A DNA stretch of 32,625 nt, taken from NCBI GenBank assembly GCA_002399975.1, contig DHER01000035.1, positions 1 through 32,625 of the forward strand, read 5' to 3'. Of this stretch, positions 24,123 through 32,180 are shown piece after piece. The notes under the pieces are model-generated. The model worked only from the letters and a program-made list of their open reading frames with translations, ran no database searches and was not told where the DNA came from. The position numbers and the translations under genes were made by a program. The DNA is from Firmicutes bacterium UBA4845. GTDB taxonomy: Bacteria; Bacillota; Clostridia; Tissierellales; Sedimentibacteraceae. The stretch's first letter is position 1. Each line of letters starts with the position of its first letter.

Positions 24123-25472
24123 ATGTTTGAAAATTTATCTGATAAGCTTCAAAATACATTGAGCAAACTAAGAGGCAAGGGCAAGCTTACAGAAAAAGAC
24201 ATTGATGTAGCAATGAAGGAAGTTAAAATGTCATTGCTTGAAGCAGATGTTAATTACAAGGTTGTTAAATTATTTATTAACAATGTAAAGGAGAGAGCTC
24301 TTGGCGCTAAAGTAATGGAAAGCCTGACTCCCGGACAGCAGGTTGTTAAAATAGTTCATGAAGAACTTATAAAGATAATGGGTCAGGGAGAAAGCAGCCT
24401 TAAAATAAATTCAAACGGCATAACATGTTTTATGATGTGTGGACTACAAGGTGCTGGCAAAACAACTGCTGCAGGGAAGCTTGCCAAAAAGTTAAAAAAA
24501 GACGGGAAAAGCCCTCTCTTGGTTGCTTGTGATATATACAGGCCGGCAGCTATCAAGCAGCTTCAGGTTGTAGGCGAAAGCGTTGATGTTCCTGTATTTG
24601 AAATGGGAGATAAAACACCTCCTGTTAAAATTGTAAAAGAAGCCATTAAACATGCTATGAAGAATGGAAATGATATAGTGCTTATAGATACTGCCGGGCG
24701 GCTTCATATTGACGACCAGCTGATGGATGAGCTTGTTCAGATAAAACAGGCTGTCAATCCGGACGAAATATTGCTTTTATTAGATGCAATGACAGGACAG
24801 GATGCCATAAAGGTTGCTGAAACATTTAATCAATACCTGGATATTACAGGCGTAATTCTCACAAAAGTTGACGGTGACGCAAGAGGAGGAGCAGTACTTT
24901 CTATTAGAAATGTAGTGGATAGACCTATTAAGTTTCTGTCTGTCGGAGAGAAAATGGATCAGCTGGAAACTTTCCACCCGAACAGGATGGCTTCAAGGAT
25001 ACTGGGGATGGGTGACGTGCTTTCCATTATTGAAAAAGCTCAAGATGCATTTGACGAAAAACAGGCAATAGAACTTCAGAAAAAGTTAAAGGCTCAGGAC
25101 TTCAACTTAGAAGATTTTTTAGCTCAGCTTCAGCAAATGAAAAACATGGGTCCTCTGGACGAACTGCTTGAAATGATCCCGGGTATAGGCGGAAACAAGA
25201 AACTTAAGGGGCTTAAGGTTGATGAAAAAGAGTTCGTTTATATTGAAGCAATCATTCAGTCCATGACCAAGAAAGAGAGACTTAATCCGTCAATTATTAA
25301 GGGAAGCAGGAGAAAGAGAATTGCTGCGGGAAGCGGCACATCTGTTCAGAAAGTAAACCAGCTTTTAAAACAGTATGATGAGATGCGCAAAATGATAAAA
25401 AAATTCTCATCAATGGGAACAGGCAAGAAAAAAGGCTTAGGTGGTATGGGCAGTTTTAGGATGCCCTTTTAG
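24123..25472 (+). CDS. ffh: Signal recognition particle protein Ffh
   Basis: The 449-residue protein has an N domain (1-90) and a G domain with GLQGAGKTTAAGKLAKKL, DIYRPAAIKQL, DTAGRLHIDDQLM, TKVDGDARGGAVLS and LSVGEKMDQLE. The methionine-rich M domain contains MKNMGPLDELLEMIPG and RRKRIAAGSGTSVQKVNQLL (the SRP RNA-binding part), and a basic Gly-rich tail follows. It binds signal peptides on translating ribosomes and docks with FtsY, encoded two genes upstream. GAGGGG precedes the ATG. No SRP RNA gene was recognised here. Confidence 0.97.
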   Translation: MFENLSDKLQNTLSKLRGKGKLTEKDIDVAMKEVKMSLLEADVNYKVVKLFINNVKERALGAKVMESLTPGQQVVKIVHEELIKIMGQGESSLKINSNGITCFMMCGLQGAGKTTAAGKLAKKLKKDGKSPLLVACDIYRPAAIKQLQVVGESVDVPVFEMGDKTPPVKIVKEAIKHAMKNGNDIVLIDTAGRLHIDDQLMDELVQIKQAVNPDEILLLLDAMTGQDAIKVAETFNQYLDITGVILTKVDGDARGGAVLSIRNVVDRPIKFLSVGEKMDQLETFHPNRMASRILGMGDVLSIIEKAQDAFDEKQAIELQKKLKAQDFNLEDFLAQLQQMKNMGPLDELLEMIPGIGGNKKLKGLKVDEKEFVYIEAIIQSMTKKERLNPSIIKGSRRKRIAAGSGTSVQKVNQLLKQYDEMRKMIKKFSSMGTGKKKGLGGMGSFRMPF

Positions 25473-25655
25473 TTGTCAGTTGTTAATCATGTGGACACAT
25501 GTACATTAGATATAAACGATAATATCAAGGATTCCGGTAATTCTGTATGTTTAAATTAGATTTTTAATTTAATTATTGTTTATTGTTATTTTGGTTATTA
25601 ATGTAGATTAAGGATTTTCCTTTTTCATATATAAAAAATACAAGGAGGTGACAAT

Positions 25656-25919
25656 ATGTCAGTAAAAATCAGATTAAAAAGGATGGGCTCAAAAAAGAAA
25701 CCTTTCTATAGGATAGTTGTTGCAGATTCTCGTTCACCATTAGGCGGACGTTTTATTGAAGAAATAGGATATTACAACCCGATTTCCGAACCGAAAGAAG
25801 TAAAGATTAACGGCGAAAGTGCTGTGAAATGGCTAAATAATGGAGCAAAGCCTACGGATACTGTTAGCATGTTATTTAAAAATAACGGTATTTATGAAAA
25901 AAGAGATGAAAATAAATAA
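25656..25919 (+). CDS. rpsP: Small ribosomal subunit protein bS16
   Basis: The 87-residue protein begins with the S16 signature SVKIRLKRMGSKKKPFYRIV followed by VADSRSPLGGRFIEEIGYYN. It is a small-subunit assembly protein. A very strong AAGGAGGTG lies before the ATG. The 183-base AT-rich gap after ffh may hold a promoter, but none matches well by eye. khpA follows after 11 bases. Confidence 0.97.
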   Translation: MSVKIRLKRMGSKKKPFYRIVVADSRSPLGGRFIEEIGYYNPISEPKEVKINGESAVKWLNNGAKPTDTVSMLFKNNGIYEKRDENK

Positions 25920-25930
25920 GAGGTGATATT

Positions 25931-26161
25931 ATGGGTGAATTAGTAGAATATATAGCGAAATCATTAGTAGACAATCCAGATCAGGTAACAGTTAATGAAG
26001 TAGAAGGCAGTCAATCACTAATATTAGAGTTAAAAGTTGCTCCGGAGGACATGGGTAAGGTAATCGGAAAGCAAGGCAGAATAGCAAAAGCCATAAGGAC
26101 AGTGGTCAAGGCCGCAGCTACAAAGGAAAACAAGAGAGTTATTGTTGAAATTATTCAATAA
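25931..26161 (+). CDS. khpA: RNA-binding protein KhpA (KH domain)
   Basis: The 76-residue single KH-domain protein has the GxxG loop as GKQG in MGKVIGKQGRIAKAIRTVVK. KhpA (YlqC) forms a heterodimer with KhpB/Jag and binds many RNAs affecting cell elongation and division in streptococci. GAGGTGATATT precedes the ATG. The position between rpsP and rimM is the standard Firmicute order. Confidence 0.94.
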   Translation: MGELVEYIAKSLVDNPDQVTVNEVEGSQSLILELKVAPEDMGKVIGKQGRIAKAIRTVVKAAATKENKRVIVEIIQ

Positions 26162-26186
26162 TAAAACTGGCAGAGATACAGATACA

Positions 26187-26687
26187 ATGAATGAATATAT
26201 AAAGATCGGTAAAATTGTAAGTACTCACGGTGTCAGGGGCTGCATGAAATGTATGCCGCTTACTGACTATTTAAAAAGATTTGATGAACTTGAGTATGTT
26301 TATACGGAAAAAGACAATGCAAAACGTGAAATAAAAAACGTGCGGTATGGAAATAGCATGGTATATATCATGCTTGAAAATATCGACGATATGAGCACTG
26401 CAGAATCCTTCAAGGACACATTTATTTCCATAAAAGAGGATCAGCTCAGGGAACTTCCCAAAAATTCATATTATTTATTTGATTTAGAGGGAATGGAAGT
26501 TTATTCTACTGAGGGAGAATATTTAGGGAAAATAATTAGCGTCTATCAAACAGGTGCCAATGATGTTTATGAAATATCCGACAACAATAAGTCTTTTTTA
26601 ATACCTGCTGTTAAGGAAGTTGTAAAAGATGTAAATGTTAAAGATAAAAAAATGATTATAAATGTTATTGAGGGGCTGCTGGAATGA
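26187..26687 (+). CDS. rimM: Ribosome maturation factor RimM
   Basis: The 166-residue protein has the N-terminal RimM domain (IKIGKIVSTHGVRGCMKCMP) and a C-terminal PRC-barrel (YYLFDLEGMEVY to LIPAVKEVVKDV). It helps 30S assembly by binding S19. The start is taken as ATG 26187; a longer frame from TTG 26142 would overlap khpA and adds non-conserved residues. The ribosome binding site is weak (AGAGAT), unlike its neighbours, so this start is less sure. Its last four bases overlap trmD (ATGA). Confidence 0.92.
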   Translation: MNEYIKIGKIVSTHGVRGCMKCMPLTDYLKRFDELEYVYTEKDNAKREIKNVRYGNSMVYIMLENIDDMSTAESFKDTFISIKEDQLRELPKNSYYLFDLEGMEVYSTEGEYLGKIISVYQTGANDVYEISDNNKSFLIPAVKEVVKDVNVKDKKMIINVIEGLLE

Positions 26688-27400
26688 GGTTTGATATTGT
26701 TACGTTGTTTCCGGAACTGATTGATGTCTATACCGGCAGCGGCATAATCGGCAGAGCCGTAGAAAACGGAATGTTTGAGCTTGGGTCTGTGAATCTGAGG
26801 GATTATTCTGAAGATAAGCAAAAAAAAGTCGATGATTATCCATACGGAGGCGGTCCCGGAATGCTTTTGAAGCCGGAGCCCATGTTTAAAGCTTTGGATG
26901 CTATAAAAAAGCATAATTCATATATAATATATTTATCACCAAAAGGCAATTTATTTAATCAAGAAAAGGCAAAAGAACTTACTGAAAAAGAACATATAAT
27001 ACTTATTGCCGGGCATTATGAAGGTATAGACCAAAGAATTATAGACAGGTATGTTAATGAAGAAATATCTGTAGGAGATTTTGTGTTAACAAGCGGAGAG
27101 CTTCCGGCTCTCATGATTGTAGATGCAGTAGGGAGGTTGATTCCTGGAGTCTTAGGCTCTGAAGAATCGACTGTTGAAGAATCTTACAGCAATAGTTTGC
27201 TGGAATACCCTCAATATACAAGGCCTGAAAGCTATTCAGAATTACAAGTGCCGGAAATATTACTATCCGGCAACCATAAGAAAATCAAAGAATGGCGGCG
27301 TTTTAAGGCAATTGAACTTACTTTAAAAAGGCGGCCGGATTTGATTAAAGATGAAAACATAATTGAAGAATACAACAAATTATCAAAATTATACAAATAG
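26684..27400 (+). CDS. trmD: tRNA (guanine-N1-)-methyltransferase TrmD
   Basis: The 238-residue SPOUT-class methyltransferase starts MRFDIVTLFPELIDVYTGSG, with DDYPYGGGPGMLLKPEP, LIAGHYEGIDQRIIDRYV, EISVGDFVLTSGELPALMIV and a C-terminal HKKIKEWRRF. TrmD makes m1G37 in tRNAs reading CNN or certain G-starting codons and prevents frameshifting. It is translationally coupled to rimM by ATGA overlap. Confidence 0.97.
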   Translation: MRFDIVTLFPELIDVYTGSGIIGRAVENGMFELGSVNLRDYSEDKQKKVDDYPYGGGPGMLLKPEPMFKALDAIKKHNSYIIYLSPKGNLFNQEKAKELTEKEHIILIAGHYEGIDQRIIDRYVNEEISVGDFVLTSGELPALMIVDAVGRLIPGVLGSEESTVEESYSNSLLEYPQYTRPESYSELQVPEILLSGNHKKIKEWRRFKAIELTLKRRPDLIKDENIIEEYNKLSKLYK

Positions 27401-27477
27401 TAAATATAAATGTAAATTTTACATTGCAATAGTGCCCTCAAGGGTGCAGAAACGAAGGAACGAAGGGAGGTATACAG
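27401..27477 (+). promoter_or_regulatory. Leader of rplS with a small hairpin
   Basis: The 77 bases before rplS contain the hairpin TGCCCT-CA-AGGGTGCA (27433-27448, one bulged T). It is followed by a purine-rich stretch with a duplicated ACGAAGG and the ribosome binding site GGGAGG. The position fits an autoregulatory L19 leader, a class described in Firmicutes. I cannot confirm the consensus by eye. Confidence 0.4.
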
Positions 27478-27825
27478 ATGGATTTAATTAAATCATTCGA
27501 AAATCAACAGCTTAAAAGTGAATTAACACCTTTTAACGTTGGAGATACAGTAAAAGTACATGTCAATATTAAAGAAGGCAGCAGAGAAAGAATCCAGATA
27601 TTCGAAGGTATTGTTATAAAAAGGCAAGGAACAAGCAATAGAGAAACATTTACGGTAAGGAAAATTTCTTATGGCGTAGGGGTTGAAAGAACATTTCCCG
27701 TACATTCACCAAAGATTAATAAAATCGAAGTTATAAGAAAAGGTAAAGTAAGACGTGCCAAATTATTTTATTTGAGAGAAAGAACAGGAAAAGCAACAAA
27801 GGTAAAAGAATTAAAAAATTATTAA
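27478..27825 (+). CDS. rplS: Large ribosomal subunit protein bL19
   Basis: The 115-residue protein has the family features FNVGDTVKVHVNIKEGSRER, QIFEGIVIKRQGTSNRETFT, VERTFPVHSPKINKIEV and the C-terminal KVRRAKLFYLRERTGKATKV. It lies at the subunit interface of the ribosome. AGGGAGG precedes the ATG. The terminator at 27829-27859 follows directly. Confidence 0.97.
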   Translation: MDLIKSFENQQLKSELTPFNVGDTVKVHVNIKEGSRERIQIFEGIVIKRQGTSNRETFTVRKISYGVGVERTFPVHSPKINKIEVIRKGKVRRAKLFYLRERTGKATKVKELKNY

Positions 27826-27828
27826 TAT

Positions 27829-27859
27829 AAATTGAGGGCGTATGTCCTCAATTTGTTTT
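27829..27859 (+). terminator. Terminator after rplS
   Basis: Stem AAATTGAGG (27829-27837) / CCTCAATTT (27846-27854) with an eight-base loop, followed by GTTTT. It starts three bases after the rplS stop and ends close to rbgA, so rbgA expression may depend on read-through. Confidence 0.75.
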
Positions 27860-27872
27860 ACAGAGGTATGTT

Positions 27873-28739
27873 ATGAATATAAACTGGTATCCGGGGCATA
27901 TGAAAAAAACCGGGGATATGCTTAAGGATAATTTAAAGCTTGTTAATATAGTAATTGAAGTAATTGATGCAAGAATACCTGAATCCAGCAGAAATCCCCA
28001 GTTTGATAAAATATTTAAAGATAAAAAAAGGCTGTTGGTACTTAATAAATATGATTTGGCTGACCCATTCCTTAGCAGGTCATGGAAAGAATATTACAAA
28101 AATATTGGGCTTTCTGCCATTTTGTACAATTCCACAGACAACAAGGAACGGAAAAAGCTGGAAAATGCTTTGGCTGAATCTTCACGTGAAATTATTGAAA
28201 GATATAAAAAAAGAGGATTTATTAACAAAACTATTAAAGCTATGATTGTAGGAATACCAAACGTTGGGAAGTCAACTTTAATAAATTCATTAGCTAAAAG
28301 AAAAAGCGCAAAAACCGGTAATGTGCCCGGAATAACAAAAGGAAAACAGTGGATACATCTTGCCGGCAATATTGATTTATTAGATACACCGGGAATTTTG
28401 TGGCCGAAATTCGACGATGAGAAAAGTGCCTTGAATCTTGCTTTTACAGGTGCAATAAAGGATGATGTGTTGCCGCTTGAAGAAATTGCTTTGAAGTTTG
28501 TTGAAGAAATGATAAAATTAAATAAGGTTAATTCAATTTTGGAAAGGTATGATCTTCAACAGTGGGTAAAACCATTGGATATTTTAAATAATATCGCGTT
28601 AAAAAAAGGATTTGTTTTTAACAGGACAGAGATTGATTATTTTAGAACTGCAAATTTACTTCTGAATGATTTCAGAATCGGAAAATTAGGAAAAATAACA
28701 TTGGAAACACCGGAAACAATTGACGGAGCAACAGATTAG
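27873..28739 (+). CDS. rbgA: Ribosome biogenesis GTPase RbgA (YlqF)
   Basis: The 288-residue circularly permuted GTPase has motifs in order G4 NKYDLAD, G1 GIPNVGKSTLINSLAKR and G3 DTPGILWPKF, after the N-terminal NINWYPGHMKKTGDML that marks YlqF/RbgA. It promotes a late step of 50S subunit assembly, consistent with the neighbouring ribosomal-protein genes. The C-terminal ANTAR-like helical domain ends the protein. GAGG lies before the ATG. Confidence 0.96.
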   Translation: MNINWYPGHMKKTGDMLKDNLKLVNIVIEVIDARIPESSRNPQFDKIFKDKKRLLVLNKYDLADPFLSRSWKEYYKNIGLSAILYNSTDNKERKKLENALAESSREIIERYKKRGFINKTIKAMIVGIPNVGKSTLINSLAKRKSAKTGNVPGITKGKQWIHLAGNIDLLDTPGILWPKFDDEKSALNLAFTGAIKDDVLPLEEIALKFVEEMIKLNKVNSILERYDLQQWVKPLDILNNIALKKGFVFNRTEIDYFRTANLLLNDFRIGKLGKITLETPETIDGATD

Positions 28740-28836
28740 CGTTTAGCGGCAATAGGCAAACAGCTGCTTTCTATTTCTCATCCGTTGCTGTCCAATGGCT
28801 CATCAATTGTTTATCAATCGTTTCATGGAGGGTATT

Positions 28837-29466
28837 ATGCTTGAAATAGAACAGGAGCTTTGGGACAAGGGGTATAAAAGCATTGCATGCATTGATGAAG
28901 TTGGCAGGGGATGTCTTGCTGGCAGTGTGATGGCTTGTGCAATAATTATGCCACGTGGATTGCTTATTGAAGGAGTAAAAGATTCTAAGAAACTTACTCC
29001 TAAAAAAAGAGAGTACTTATTCGAAATAATTAAAGGTAAATCATCAGCTGTTGGGATAGGCGAAATTGGATGCAGAACAGTGGATGAGGTTAATGTAAAA
29101 AATGCTGCAAAGCTTGCTATGATGCAGGCAATTGAAAATTTAAAAGATAATAGGGGAAATAAAGTAATACCTGACTGTCTTTTAATAGATGCGGAAAAAT
29201 TAAATTCAAATATTCCCCAGCTTAATATAATCAAGGGTGATGAGAAATGCCACGGCATCGCCGCGGCATCAATAATTGCAAAAGTAACAAGGGACAGGAA
29301 AATGAAAGAATTAGATAAAATATATCCTGAATATAATTTCGCAAAGAACAAAGGCTATGGTACAAAAGAACATATGCAGGCATTGATTAAATATGGGCCT
29401 ACTGAAATACATAGAAAGACATTTATTAAAAAAATATTGAATACTCAAGAACAATTGAGCTTTTGA
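28837..29466 (+). CDS. rnhB: Ribonuclease HII
   Basis: The 209-residue protein has the RNase HII signature IDEVGRGCLAGSVMACAIIM (first Asp and Glu), VKDSKKLTPKKRE, CLLIDAEKLN and KCHGIAAASIIAKVTRDRKM, then NKGYGTKEHMQALIKYGPT. It removes ribonucleotides and RNA from RNA-DNA hybrids. ATG 28837 follows GGAGGG; the frame continues upstream to 28795 without a ribosome binding site. It ends the long forward gene run, 30 bases from the convergent CoA-transferase gene. Confidence 0.96.
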   Translation: MLEIEQELWDKGYKSIACIDEVGRGCLAGSVMACAIIMPRGLLIEGVKDSKKLTPKKREYLFEIIKGKSSAVGIGEIGCRTVDEVNVKNAAKLAMMQAIENLKDNRGNKVIPDCLLIDAEKLNSNIPQLNIIKGDEKCHGIAAASIIAKVTRDRKMKELDKIYPEYNFAKNKGYGTKEHMQALIKYGPTEIHRKTFIKKILNTQEQLSF

Positions 29467-29496
29467 ACTTTATTTAGTTTTTTCTGCGTTTTAAGT

Positions 29497-30843
29497 TTAC
29501 AAGTTCCTTTTATTGCTTCTTCTCCATATTTTTATGCTGTCAGCCTGCTTGATCAATTCTTCCCTGAAATCGGGATGTGCTATGGAAATGATTGCTTCGC
29601 ATCTTTGCCATGTTGAAAGGCCTTTCAAGTTTACTTTTCCGTATTCAGTAACTAAATATTGGGTAGTTGCTCTTGTATCGGTAACTATGGAGCCTCTGTC
29701 CAAGATAGGAAGAATCCTGGACTTTATGTTTCCTTTCTTGTCTTTGTATGTTGATGAACAGCATATAAAACTTTTACCGCCTTTAGATAAATAAGCACCC
29801 AGTACAAAGTCCAGCTGCCCACCGGCTCCGCTTATGGGCTTGGTTCCTGTACTTTCTGCATTTATTTGTCCATACAGGTCCAAATTGACAGCATTATTGA
29901 TGGATATGAAATTATCTATGCTTGAAATAACTCTCACATCATTGGTGTATTCCACAGTTGTACCCATTGTTTCCGGATTTCCATTTATGTAATCGTACAG
30001 TTTTTGAGTTCCTGCTGCAAAAGCGAAAGTTTGTCTATACCTGTCCACATTTTTCTTTGAGCCGTTAATTTTTCCTGCTGCTGCAATATCGACAAAGCTG
30101 TCAACGTACATTTCTGTATGGACACCCAGGTCTTTTAAGTCTGATTTAGCAATCAGCGATCCTACGGCATTGGGCATCCCGCCTATTCCCAGTTGTAAAC
30201 ATGCACCGTTGGGTATTTCTTCTACTATAAGCTTTGCTACTTCTTCATCTACTTCTGTGGTATCTGCATCTGCAGATTGAGCCAACGGAGGGTTGTCCCC
30301 TTCAACAATAAAATCAACCTGAGAAATATGAACGCTTTCTTCTATACCACCTAACGTCTTTGGTATATTTTTATTAACTTCCACAATTATGGTCTTCGAA
30401 GCGTCACATACTGCTTTCATGTGTGATACGCTGGGGCCAAAGTTAAAATATCCGAATTCGTCCATTGGCGCTACCTGAAACATGGCAACATCAGGACGGC
30501 AGGCACCATCTCTGTAATATCTTGGAAGCTCCGAATACCTTATAGGCGCATAGTATGAAAAGCCCTTGGATACTGCTCTTCTTTCTGGTCTGTTCATGTG
30601 CCAAGAATTCCAGGTAAAATGCTCCTTAGGATTTTCAATTTTAAAAATTTCAGGTTCCCACATTAAGATACCGCCGCTAAAATTAATGTTTTCCAATTCA
30701 GGCATCTTTTTTGCAAGTTCACGGTCAAGGGAAATCGGTGTGGTTACACACCATCCGTAATCAATCCAGTCACCTGATTTAACAATTTTTACTGCTTCTT
30801 GGGCAGTCCTTTTCTTTTCCTGATACATTTTTTTATAATCCAT
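29497..30843 (-). CDS. Acetyl-CoA hydrolase/transferase family, probably butyryl-CoA:acetate CoA-transferase
   Basis: The 448-residue protein has both halves of the family. LQLGIGGMPNAVGSLIA and VHTEMYVDSFVDIAAAGKIN (with the probable catalytic Glu of HTEM) are followed by GAGGQLDFVLGAYLSKGGKS and TEYGKVNLKGLSTWQRCEAI. The enzymes swap CoA between acyl-CoA and acetate. FAAGTQKLYDYINGNP resembles butyryl-CoA:acetate transferases, but 4-hydroxybutyrate or other acids cannot be excluded. With ackA it fits a butyrate/acetate fermenter. GGAGG precedes the ATG, and a perfect 23-bp palindrome lies 34 bases upstream. Confidence 0.87.
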   Translation of the reverse strand: MDYKKMYQEKKRTAQEAVKIVKSGDWIDYGWCVTTPISLDRELAKKMPELENINFSGGILMWEPEIFKIENPKEHFTWNSWHMNRPERRAVSKGFSYYAPIRYSELPRYYRDGACRPDVAMFQVAPMDEFGYFNFGPSVSHMKAVCDASKTIIVEVNKNIPKTLGGIEESVHISQVDFIVEGDNPPLAQSADADTTEVDEEVAKLIVEEIPNGACLQLGIGGMPNAVGSLIAKSDLKDLGVHTEMYVDSFVDIAAAGKINGSKKNVDRYRQTFAFAAGTQKLYDYINGNPETMGTTVEYTNDVRVISSIDNFISINNAVNLDLYGQINAESTGTKPISGAGGQLDFVLGAYLSKGGKSFICCSSTYKDKKGNIKSRILPILDRGSIVTDTRATTQYLVTEYGKVNLKGLSTWQRCEAIISIAHPDFREELIKQADSIKIWRRSNKRNL

Positions 30844-30876
30844 TTATACCTCCGATTAATATAGTATTATGGTATC

Positions 30877-30899
30877 AACAGTTATAACTTATAACTGTT
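30877..30899. promoter_or_regulatory. Perfect 23-bp palindrome, probable operator
   Basis: Arms AACAGTTATAA and TTATAACTGTT around a central C, 34 bases upstream of the CoA-transferase start. Perfect 11-bp symmetry in a promoter region suggests a dimeric repressor or activator site. It does not match the Rex consensus TTGTTAANNNNTTAACAA, and the regulator is unknown. Confidence 0.65.
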
Positions 30900-31177
30900 T
30901 GTATACTACATGTTTGATATTAAATATTAACATTTACTTTAATTATTGCTATGTAAGCTTTCATATAGTATATTACCACATAACATTCCTTTATGAAATG
31001 ATTTTTATTTAGTAACGAGAAAATTTCAGTTGATTAGGGTCAGATGTTTTTAAGTGGGTTTTTCCTATTGAAAAAGGTGTTGCAGTTTGATAAGATGTAA
31101 AGTAGGTTGTAATGATAAACAAAAAGTGTCAAGGGTTCACAAGGAGTATATAACAGGAAGTTGCCAATTACATTAAG

Positions 31178-31205
31178 TACTAACAGTTAACATATGCTGT
31201 TAGTA
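31178..31205. repeat. Inverted repeat upstream of yraN
   Basis: Arms TACTAACAG and CTGTTAGTA (9 bp, perfect) with a ten-base spacer, ending 21 bases before the yraN start. It shares AACAGTTA and CTGTT with the palindrome at 30877-30899, so it could be a second site of the same regulator or an mRNA leader hairpin. Confidence 0.5.
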
Positions 31206-31226
31206 TCTATTACAGCGGAGTATAAA

Positions 31227-31595
31227 ATGTATGATAATAATAAGGGTTTTAAGTACGAGAAAATAGCAGAAAAATATTTGTCTGAAAATGGCTATAAAAT
31301 ATTGGAGAAAAATTTTTACTGCAGAATGGGCGAGATAGATATTATTGCATTAAAGGACGGTATGCTTCATTTTGTTGAGGTGAAGGGGCGCAAAACCATT
31401 AAATACGGCTATCCCAGAGAGGCGGTTACGAAGTATAAGCAAAAGAAAATAATAAGAACCGCTCAATACTATTTAATGTTAAAATGTTCTGGTGAAATGT
31501 CATGCCAATTTGATGTAATTGAAATTATTATTGAAAATAAAAAAATTAATCATATAGAAAATGCATTTTGGGACCATATAAGCTCAGTATATTGA
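31227..31595 (+). CDS. yraN: YraN/UPF0102 family endonuclease-like protein
   Basis: The 122-residue protein has the restriction-endonuclease-like core typical of UPF0102: GFKYEKIAEKYLSENGYKIL, then MGEIDIIALKDGMLHFVEVK with the Asp and the Glu-Val-Lys of a PD-(D/E)XK active site. A C-terminal CQFDVIEI follows. The family is linked by fold and context to nuclease functions, but its substrate is not established. ATG 31227 follows GCGGAG; a longer frame from 31194 lacks a ribosome binding site. It usually sits near rnhB, as it does here with one gene between. Confidence 0.9.
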   Translation: MYDNNKGFKYEKIAEKYLSENGYKILEKNFYCRMGEIDIIALKDGMLHFVEVKGRKTIKYGYPREAVTKYKQKKIIRTAQYYLMLKCSGEMSCQFDVIEIIIENKKINHIENAFWDHISSVY

Positions 31596-31733
31596 AATTT
31601 GCTTTATTTTACCCATAGGAAAAAATACCGAAGCCCGTATTTCAGGAGCTCCAGGATAATATTGTTTTTTCACATTTTTTCATCTGCCTGTAACATAGAA
31701 TACAATCCGCGTTCAGAAGTTACTTTTATTTTA

Positions 31734-32180
31734 TTATATCTGTCCCATGAACTTGAGCACAAGATGGGCTACTATGGCCGAGCTGACATATGTTCCGGTC
31801 ATTACGAACAACCCAAGAACAACTATTCTCCATCCTGTTTTCTTTAAATCCTCAATATTCTTCCCTGTGTATATTCCGGCATACGCCAATATTGGAGTTG
31901 CCAGAGCCAAAAAATTAACTTTTGAAGTGTATTGAGTTATTGTCTCAGCCCCAGGTACTCCCGGAATTGTCAATATAGAAGCTATGGTAACAATATATGC
32001 AACCTGTGGTATTTTAACGGGTATTACCTTAGCCAGAACTATTCCTATTGTAGCCAATAACACCAATATGAGCATACCGGGAAGCGCTTCCAAAATATTA
32101 ACCTTATATCCCACAAAATTGCCTATTATTGAAACTGCCGCTGTTATAAATAATATTATTATACTGTCTTTTATTTTCAT
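31734..32180 (-). CDS. Small integral membrane protein, partner of the following gene
   Basis: The 148-residue protein has about four membrane helices, with GMLILVLLATIGIVLAKVIP and FLALATPILAYAGIYTGKNI. No family name is certain; it resembles small membrane proteins paired with DUF3100-type proteins in Clostridia. Its ATG follows the TAA of the upstream gene directly, and GGAGG lies within the end of that gene, so the two are cotranslated. A two-part transporter is the likely reading (inference). The substrate is unknown. Confidence 0.7.
   Translation of the reverse strand: MKIKDSIIILFITAAVSIIGNFVGYKVNILEALPGMLILVLLATIGIVLAKVIPVKIPQVAYIVTIASILTIPGVPGAETITQYTSKVNFLALATPILAYAGIYTGKNIEDLKKTGWRIVVLGLFVMTGTYVSSAIVAHLVLKFMGQI

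Larger units (their letters stand above)
30844..31226. other. 383-base divergent intergenic region
   Basis: AT-rich and without a credible gene, it separates the reverse CoA-transferase from forward yraN. It holds the palindrome 30877-30899 and the hairpin 31178-31205. There is also a weak forward promoter candidate, TTGATA (31087-31092), 17 bases, TAATGA (31110-31115). No RNA gene is recognised. Confidence 0.7.

Noticed and set aside
28803..29351. 182-codon antisense frame opposite rnhB
   Set aside because: It is a shadow of rnhB, whose catalytic motifs are all present on the other strand.
16797..29466. Core gene order plsX to rnhB as a novel system
   Set aside because: This order is widely conserved in Firmicutes and is ordinary housekeeping synteny.
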